Program-made: the position numbers and the translations under genes
Part shown: one piece after another, positions 1-4,171 of the stretch
Layout: the number at the start of each line of letters is the position of its first letter
Numbering within the stretch: position 1 is the first letter of the stretch
Assembly (NCBI GenBank): GCA_964625885.1
Contig: CAZVBM010000018.1
Coordinates: 1-7,819, forward strand
Direction of reading: 5' to 3'
DNA length: 7,819 bases
Origin: CAZRIZ01 sp964625885
Lineage (GTDB): Bacteria; Patescibacteriota; Saccharimonadia; Saccharimonadales; Saccharimonadaceae
The notes under the pieces: generated by a model
Told to the model about the DNA's origin: nothing
Database searches by the model: none
The model's input: only the letters and a program-made list of their open reading frames with translations

Positions 1-117
1 TGTGGTTTTATAGACCCAAAAACCGAAATCATCTATCCTAGATTCTTATCAGAAGTTGATTTGTCAAGGCACGAGGGTGTGTATTTTTACGACGACTACA
101 AAGAGCTGGGTATTTAA
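1..117 (+). CDS. C-terminal end of an unidentified protein (partial)
   Basis: The frame beginning at base 1 is open for 38 codons and ends at TAA 115-117. The visible tail is polar and aromatic (it ends FYDDYKELGI), with no membrane segment and no motif I recognise. The stop codon is immediately followed by the radC ATG, so the two genes are probably co-transcribed and translationally coupled. Thirty-eight open codons alone are weak evidence; the exact abutment to radC and the ordinary codon use are what make it believable. The start lies outside the window and no function can be assigned. Confidence 0.6.
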   Translation, partial: CGFIDPKTEIIYPRFLSEVDLSRHEGVYFYDDYKELGI

Positions 118-765
118 ATGGTAAAAATTAAAGACCGGCGCAAAGAAGACCGACCGCGCGAGAAGCTGGCGAAATATGGTGCGGGAAAGTTGTCTGATTT
201 GGAGCTGTTGATGGCGGTGATTGGTTCGGGTACAGCGCAGGCCGATGTGGCGAAGATTGCCCGTGATGTGTTGAAGATTTTGCGCGCTAAGGGTGGTGAA
301 ATTAGTTATGAAGATTTACGGCAAATTAAAGGCTTGGGCGAGGCGAAAATCCCAGTCATTTTGGCAAATTTGGAGTTAGCAAAGCGCTATTTACTGGACG
401 ACGAACGACCAGTTATTGATTCGCCCGAAAAAGCGGTTGAACAGCTAAGTAACGTCCGTGATAAAAAGCAAGAATACTTTGTTTGTCTGACACTCGACGG
501 GGCGAATCGCTTGATTGCTAAGCGTATTATTACCATCGGTACGTTGACTGCTAGCTTAGTCCATCCACGCGAAGTCTTTGCCGACGCTATCGCCGACCGC
601 GCCGCCTCCATTATCGTCGCTCACAATCATCCGAGTGGTAATCTCGAAGTCTCGCAAGCCGACCGCGACGTTACCGAGCGCCTGCGTAACTCGGGCGAGC
701 TTCTCGGCATCCGTCTTGTCGACCATATCATTGTCACCAAAGCTGATTATCGAAGTGTTGTTTAA
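118..765 (+). CDS. radC: RadC family JAB/MPN-domain protein
   Basis: The 215-residue product has the two parts of RadC (UPF0758). The N-terminal region includes a helix-hairpin-helix-like segment around residues 66-90 (IKGLGEAKIPVILANLEL). The JAB1/MPN metalloprotease-like domain follows at about 100-215. The metal-site signature is intact: Glu152, then HNHPSG with His169 and His171, then Asp182 in SQAD. Length is normal for RadC. The family is named for an old link to DNA repair that was later disputed; its biochemical role is still unclear, and it is often found on mobile or accessory DNA. The ATG directly follows the TAA of the preceding gene, with only a weak purine-rich stretch upstream, so translation may depend on coupling. 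The tail after DHIIVTKADY is slightly shorter than in many RadC proteins. Confidence 0.93.
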   Translation: MVKIKDRRKEDRPREKLAKYGAGKLSDLELLMAVIGSGTAQADVAKIARDVLKILRAKGGEISYEDLRQIKGLGEAKIPVILANLELAKRYLLDDERPVIDSPEKAVEQLSNVRDKKQEYFVCLTLDGANRLIAKRIITIGTLTASLVHPREVFADAIADRAASIIVAHNHPSGNLEVSQADRDVTERLRNSGELLGIRLVDHIIVTKADYRSVV

Positions 766-777
766 GTGTATTGTTAC

Positions 778-825
778 AACTTTGCGTGAAAATTACTAAA
801 AGTTTAACAAAATTCACGCAAAGTT
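778..825. repeat. 13-bp perfect inverted repeat between convergent genes
   Basis: AACTTTGCGTGAA at 778-790 is repeated in perfect inverted form at 813-825, with a 22-nt AT-rich centre. It lies between the convergent radC and ADP-ribosylglycohydrolase genes, where a bidirectional terminator would be expected. The loop is long and neither side has a good U-run, so an intrinsic terminator is not certain. The right arm also overlaps a second palindrome, CGCAAA-G-TTTGCG (817-829), which gives alternative pairings and looks more like a protein-binding site. Confidence 0.65.
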
Positions 826-845
826 TGCGGTGATTGTGGGTGTAG

Positions 846-1874
846 CTAAACTTCCCCAAAGTACTTGTTGTCTTCAAATCGGGTAACGATGATCGGGCAT
901 TTGGGCAGATCAAGTAGCTGGTCGGCGATATCAACGAGCTCGTCGTGCAGATACAATTCGTCGCTGCGCCATTCTTTTGGGATGGCTTTGTAGCCATAAT
1001 AAGCGCCGGCTAATTGGCCGTAAATCGCCGCGTTGGTGTCGGTGTCGCCACCGAGGCGAATTACTTTTAGCATACCGTCGCGGAAATTATCAGAACTTAA
1101 AAATCCCCAATTAGCAATCGAAAACGCATCTACAATATAGCCACCTAGATTTTTTAAAATTTCACCATTATCAAGTGCTCTTTGATCTAACCAAAGTCGC
1201 TTTTCTTTGTAAAAACTTTTATATTCCTCCTTTGTTAACCACCGACCGCCATTTTCAAAGATTTCCGATTTTTCATACCCGTGCATGGCATAGTAAAGCT
1301 CCGTCGCAAATAGTTGCGTCACTGTTTCGGCGGCGATCGAATCATGGGTTTCGCGGCACGACAAAGTCGCCATCTCTAAAGCCGACTTCATTGCTTCGGG
1401 CGAAAATTCTTCACCCACCAAAGTGTTGGCAATGATAATCGGTGCTAGTCGCATAATTGCCCCATTGCCAGCTGACTCGATCTTGGGCGTGCCTTTTTTG
1501 ATTACTGGCTGTCGGTCAAACTCGTCGATAGCATTCATGGTCTGCACGCCAACGTCGATTGGTCCTCGGGGATGCGCGCGGTATTTATAATAAACCCAGT
1601 TGTAATATTTCAGCATGATGTCGTATGAATGGTAACCACCTTTTTCTAGCAGACTATCGGCCAAGCATAGCGCCATCGAAGTGTCGTCCGTCCAGACGCC
1701 TTTCGGCACTCGATAATTCTCGTGATAACGCTCGATTTTATCGCCCATCTCGGCAATATAAACATCAGACGGCGAGGGGATAAACTCGACCGGCGCACCC
1801 AGTGCGTCGCCTACCGCCAACCCCACCAACATCCCCCGCGCCCGATCGCGATACTTTCTCGACTTCGGTTTCAT
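846..1874 (-). CDS. ADP-ribosylglycohydrolase (DraG/ARH family)
   Basis: The 342-residue protein is a full-length ADP-ribosylglycohydrolase: a soluble, all-helical, dimagnesium enzyme that removes ADP-ribose from modified proteins, or in some members from DNA, RNA or small molecules. Family signatures appear in order: GLAVGDALGAP (residues 18-28); WTDDTSM with Thr62-Asp63-Asp64 as predicted metal ligands; SAGNGAIMRLAPI (134-146); His177-Asp178; and RLGGDTDTNAA with Asp277, Asp279 and Thr280 completing the metal site. All key residues are present, so it should be active. There is no signal peptide, so it is cytoplasmic. The start is fixed by a TATAAT box seven bases upstream of the ATG and by the usual spacing to GLAVGDALG. 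It is divergent from the HsdR-like gene. No ADP-ribosyltransferase is visible in the window, so the substrate is unknown. Confidence 0.95.
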   Translation of the reverse strand: MKPKSRKYRDRARGMLVGLAVGDALGAPVEFIPSPSDVYIAEMGDKIERYHENYRVPKGVWTDDTSMALCLADSLLEKGGYHSYDIMLKYYNWVYYKYRAHPRGPIDVGVQTMNAIDEFDRQPVIKKGTPKIESAGNGAIMRLAPIIIANTLVGEEFSPEAMKSALEMATLSCRETHDSIAAETVTQLFATELYYAMHGYEKSEIFENGGRWLTKEEYKSFYKEKRLWLDQRALDNGEILKNLGGYIVDAFSIANWGFLSSDNFRDGMLKVIRLGGDTDTNAAIYGQLAGAYYGYKAIPKEWRSDELYLHDELVDIADQLLDLPKCPIIVTRFEDNKYFGEV

Positions 1875-1881
1875 GAGTTTG

Positions 1882-1887
1882 ATTATA
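1882..1887 (-). promoter_or_regulatory. -10 box of the ADP-ribosylglycohydrolase promoter (leaderless)
   Basis: Read on the minus strand this is a consensus TATAAT followed by seven bases (CAAACTC) and then the ATG. A transcript starting at the normal distance from this box would begin at or within a base or two of the start codon, so a leaderless mRNA is predicted. No convincing -35 hexamer is visible at 16-18 bp; TGAACT at 18 bp is the best and is weak. Confidence 0.6.
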
Positions 1888-1924
1888 CTAGATACCTCAC
1901 CTAAAAGTTCACGGTCTTTGGTGG

Positions 1925-1930
1925 TGTAAT
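1925..1930 (+). promoter_or_regulatory. Probable -10 box of the HsdR-like gene (leaderless)
   Basis: TGTAAT matches the -10 consensus at five of six positions and is again followed by exactly seven bases (TAAATCT) before the ATG, the same geometry as the divergent promoter 38 bp away. No good -35 hexamer and no Shine-Dalgarno sequence is seen, which agrees with a leaderless transcript. The call rests on the repeated spacing and is tentative. Confidence 0.4.
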
Positions 1931-1937
1931 TAAATCT

Positions 1938-3413
1938 ATGAATAAAAAAGAGGCAACGGCGAGATTAAAAATTAACGCCTTGTTGCAAGAATCAGGGTGG
2001 CGACTTCTTGATGAGAATGGCAGGCGGGCTAATGTTGAGGTTGAGACTAAAGTTGGCTCAGGTAAAAAGCCGAAGCACAACAAACTGGGCGATGATTTTG
2101 AAAACACAGATGGTTTTGCCGATTATGTTCTATATGACAATGATCACAGGCCAATCGCTGTTCTCGAGGCCAAGCGAGAATCAATTGCTCCGCTTAGCGC
2201 TAAGGAGCAAGCCAGGGATTACACTGATAGACTTCATGTTCGCTATGCAATTTTAAATAATGGCAATGTTCATTTTTTTTGGGATAGGCAAGAGGGTAAT
2301 CCTGAACCAATCTCCAAATTTCCAACTTTAGAATCTTTGCAAGAAAGTAAAAAATTCCAACCCAACACCGACGCCTTGGTTAACGAAAATGTTGATGCCA
2401 ACTACATCGCCAAATCACAAATGCCTGATTTTGAGCAAACCCCAGAATATAGACAGGGCGGCGAGGCTCTCAAAGAATTTCTGAACAGAAACAAAATTAA
2501 GATCATGCGTCGATATCAAGTTGAAGCGGTTCAGGCGATCCAAAAGTCCGCTTCAAAAGGCAATAGGCGCTATCTGTTAGAGATGGCAACTGGTACTGGA
2601 AAAACTTTGACTTGTGCTGCCATTATTAAGCTATTTTTAAGAACTGGTAATGCCAAACGTGTTTTATTCTTGGTCGATCGCATTGAGCTGGAAAACCAAG
2701 CTCAGACTGCACTAAAAGGAACGATCGGCTCTGACTATACAGTTTTAATCTACAAGCACAACAAAGACTGTTGGGGTAAGGCTGATGTTTTGATCAGTAC
2801 CGTGCAGAGTTTATTATCAAACAATAGATATCGCGAACTATTTTCACCGACCGATTTTGATTTAGTGATCAGTGACGAGGCGCATCGTTCAATCAGTGGT
2901 AACGCGCGGGCGGTTTTCGAGTACTTTATCGGCTACCGAGTTGGTCTGACAGCCACGCCGAAAAATTATTTGAAAGGTTGGGATAGTGATGAAAATACCG
3001 AAAGAGAATTTGAGCGTCGCCAGCTTCTCGACACTTACGCGACTTTTGGCTGTGAATCTGGCCAGCCGACTTATAGTTACAGCTTAATCGATGGTGTCAA
3101 CGATCCAGATGGCCCATTTCTAGTCAATCCAATTATTGTTGATGCTCGTACGGAGATCACTACGCAGCTGCTGAGCGACAAAGGTTATGCGATTCACAAA
3201 ACCACTGAAGATGATGTCGAGCTGGATGCGATTTTTGGTGCTAAGGATTTTGAGAAGAAGTTTTTCAACGAAGCTACCAACCAAGTTTTGGCAAAGTCGT
3301 TTTTACAACATGCCGACACCGACCCAATCAGTGGCGAAATTGGCAAATCAATTATTTTTGCGGTGTCGCAAAATCACGCCAGCAAACAAAAAGCCTCCCG
3401 CGTTGTAGCCTAG
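1938..3413 (+). pseudogene. hsdR: Type I restriction endonuclease R subunit, C-terminally truncated
   Basis: The 491-residue product matches the N-terminal half of HsdR, the DNA-translocating and cleaving subunit of type I restriction systems. A PD-(D/E)xK nuclease domain shows Asp62 and EAK (Glu77, Lys79). The first RecA-like helicase domain follows, with Walker A ATGTGKT (217-223), DEAH (313-316) and GLTATP (336-341). The next family-like stretch, GKSIIFAVSQNHASK (469-483), begins the second RecA domain and then stops abruptly: eight unrelated residues lead to TAG at 3411-3413. HsdR proteins are usually about 780-1100 residues, so helicase motifs V and VI and the C-terminal assembly domain are missing, and no hsdM or hsdS is nearby. 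Translocation and restriction should be lost. The nuclease and ATPase core could still be expressed, so a retained truncated protein is the alternative. Confidence 0.85.
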
Positions 3414-3432
3414 AAACTACCGGCCGGAGACT
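3388..3432 (-). terminator. Rho-independent terminator (minus strand)
   Basis: AGTCTCC (3432-3426 on the minus strand) pairs with GGAGGCT (3398-3392) over seven positions including one G-U. Inside is a second short stem, GTAG/CTAC, closing an 8-nt loop. A run of five T follows directly (3392-3388). It would end the candidate small RNA, or any transcript entering hsdR from the antisense side. Confidence 0.6.
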
Positions 3433-3437
3433 CTGGC

Positions 3438-3457
3438 GACATGGCTTGAGCTATGTC
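3438..3457. repeat. 8-bp hairpin with a four-base loop
   Basis: GACATGGC (3438-3445) and GCTATGTC (3450-3457) flank TTGA. As plus-strand RNA all eight pairs form, one of them G-U; as minus-strand RNA one A-C mismatch remains. It sits exactly at the predicted 5' end of the small RNA. Confidence 0.65.
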
Positions 3458-3464
3458 TGTCCCA

Positions 3465-3493
3465 ATATTATCACGTGTGGCTTTAAAGATCAA
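3465..3493 (-). promoter_or_regulatory. Promoter of the candidate small RNA
   Basis: On the minus strand TTGATC (3493-3488) is separated by exactly 17 bp from TAATAT (3470-3465). The -10 box is preceded by TGA, an extended -10 TGn element. The spacing is ideal, both hexamers match four of six consensus bases, and the extension compensates. The nearest downstream transcribed unit on this strand is the two-hairpin element ending in the terminator. Confidence 0.5.
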
Positions 3494-3551
3494 GCAAAAG
3501 GGTGGATTTCCAGACATTAAATCTCCGTAAGTAGTTTCATTTAATTAATAA

Positions 3552-3569
3552 ACAAAGTAAGTTCTTTGT
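3552..3569. repeat. Short inverted repeat upstream of the surface-protein operon promoter
   Basis: ACAAAG (3552-3557) and CTTTGT (3564-3569) form a 6-bp inverted repeat with a 6-nt centre, 22 bp upstream of the -10 box. AACAAAGTA at 3551-3559 recurs exactly at 3599-3607, just downstream of that box. The repeated half-site bracketing the promoter could be an operator, but at this length in AT-rich DNA chance is possible. Confidence 0.35.
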
Positions 3570-3590
3570 ATATCCGCAGGGCTTTACTTT

Positions 3591-3596
3591 TATAAT
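3591..3596 (+). promoter_or_regulatory. -10 box of the surface-protein operon
   Basis: A perfect TATAAT lies 23 bases upstream of the ATG at 3620. It predicts a transcript start near 3603 and a short leader of about 17 nt. The -35 region is poor (TTGTAT at 19 bp spacing is the best). Only a weak purine stretch (ACGAG) precedes the ATG, so the first gene has at most a minimal ribosome-binding site, unlike the second gene of the operon. Confidence 0.6.
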
Positions 3597-3619
3597 TTAA
3601 CAAAGTATATTTACGAGCA

Positions 3620-4171
3620 ATGAGCAAGAAAGTTTCAAAACAAACAAAAGCTAAAAACAGGAAAGTTTCTTCTAAGGCGCCTTCGACAGCTTGGAGCGCG
3701 TGGCGCGACAGCTTGTCGCCTGGACAAAGGAAGGTCGGCAAGGGGCTGCTAATCTTAGCAATAATACTGATAACTCCGATAGTCGCGGTTAATATTTGGT
3801 TTACTGGCGATGCTATATTCGGGCAAATTAGTGCGAGGACGAATATAAAAGATCATATGCTGGACAGAGATTTGCTGGGCATGGAGTTCTTGTATAGCCA
3901 TGCTTCTGGTGGAACTAAGATATTGGGCGGATCTGATCCGAGTGTGACTAACGTTTTTAAGAAGCCTGATGGCAAGAGCAACCAAGAGATTATGGATGCT
4001 ATTGAAAAGGAAGCTATTGCCAGTGGCTGGACTGATATAAGAAGATACGTATCCGAGGTGTCTGACCTGGTGAGCTTTGAGGCAAAAAAATCTAGCGACG
4101 GCAGGAGGTTGAGCCTGGAAGTATTTGTATCTTACGATGTGAGCGTTAAGGTAGAACAGTGGGCAGATTAG
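3620..4171 (+). CDS. Single-pass membrane protein of unknown family
   Basis: The 183-residue protein has a strongly basic, Lys/Ser-rich cytoplasmic start (residues 1-41, over a dozen Lys or Arg), one hydrophobic segment (about 42-62, from GLLILAIILI to NIW), and a C-terminal part of about 120 residues expected outside the membrane by the positive-inside rule. The outer part alternates helix-like and strand-like stretches (an ASGWTDIRR segment at 134-142, then LSLEVFVSYDVSVKVE near the end), suggesting a small alpha/beta domain. I recognise no family. The next gene starts inside its last codons, so the two are co-transcribed and probably made in fixed proportion. A membrane partner, accessory subunit or assembly factor for the esterase/VWA surface protein is a reasonable inference but not shown. 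Confidence 0.85.
   Translation: MSKKVSKQTKAKNRKVSSKAPSTAWSAWRDSLSPGQRKVGKGLLILAIILITPIVAVNIWFTGDAIFGQISARTNIKDHMLDRDLLGMEFLYSHASGGTKILGGSDPSVTNVFKKPDGKSNQEIMDAIEKEAIASGWTDIRRYVSEVSDLVSFEAKKSSDGRRLSLEVFVSYDVSVKVEQWAD
4148..4151 (+). promoter_or_regulatory. Ribosome-binding site deciding a GTG start
   Basis: AAGG within TTAAGGTAG lies seven bases before GTG 4159-4161, inside the end of the upstream gene. It supports GTG over the in-frame ATG at 4198. It also gives the signal peptide its positively charged N-terminus, which the ATG start would remove. Confidence 0.6.

Larger units (their letters stand above)
3388..3458 (-). ncRNA. Candidate small RNA antisense to the broken hsdR end
   Basis: On the minus strand a promoter (3465-3493) predicts a start at about 3458. 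The RNA would open at once with a hairpin, GACATAGC-TCAA-GCCATGTC (3457-3438, with one A-C mismatch). After five bases comes a terminator hairpin (3432-3392) ending in five U residues, giving about 71 nt. Promoter, 5' hairpin and terminator fit together in correct order and spacing. The 3' end overlaps the last codons of the truncated hsdR on the opposite strand. I do not recognise it as a known family. One caution: the first hairpin pairs better when read from the plus strand (G-T in place of A-C), whereas the second pairs better from the minus strand, so the strand rests mainly on the promoter and U-run. Confidence 0.5.

Noticed and set aside
3410..3443. Ten-codon minus-strand frame (MSPESPAGSF) inside the candidate small RNA, resembling a leader peptide before a terminator
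   Set aside because: No ribosome-binding site, no run of regulatory codons, and no downstream gene on that strand that an attenuator could control.
3453..3530. Small plus-strand frame of 25 codons from ATG 3453, ending DIKSP
   Set aside because: No ribosome-binding site at a useful distance, no recognisable motif, its start lies within the hairpin of the candidate RNA, and the length is easily reached by chance. It could be a scrap of the lost hsdR or another gene, but this cannot be shown.
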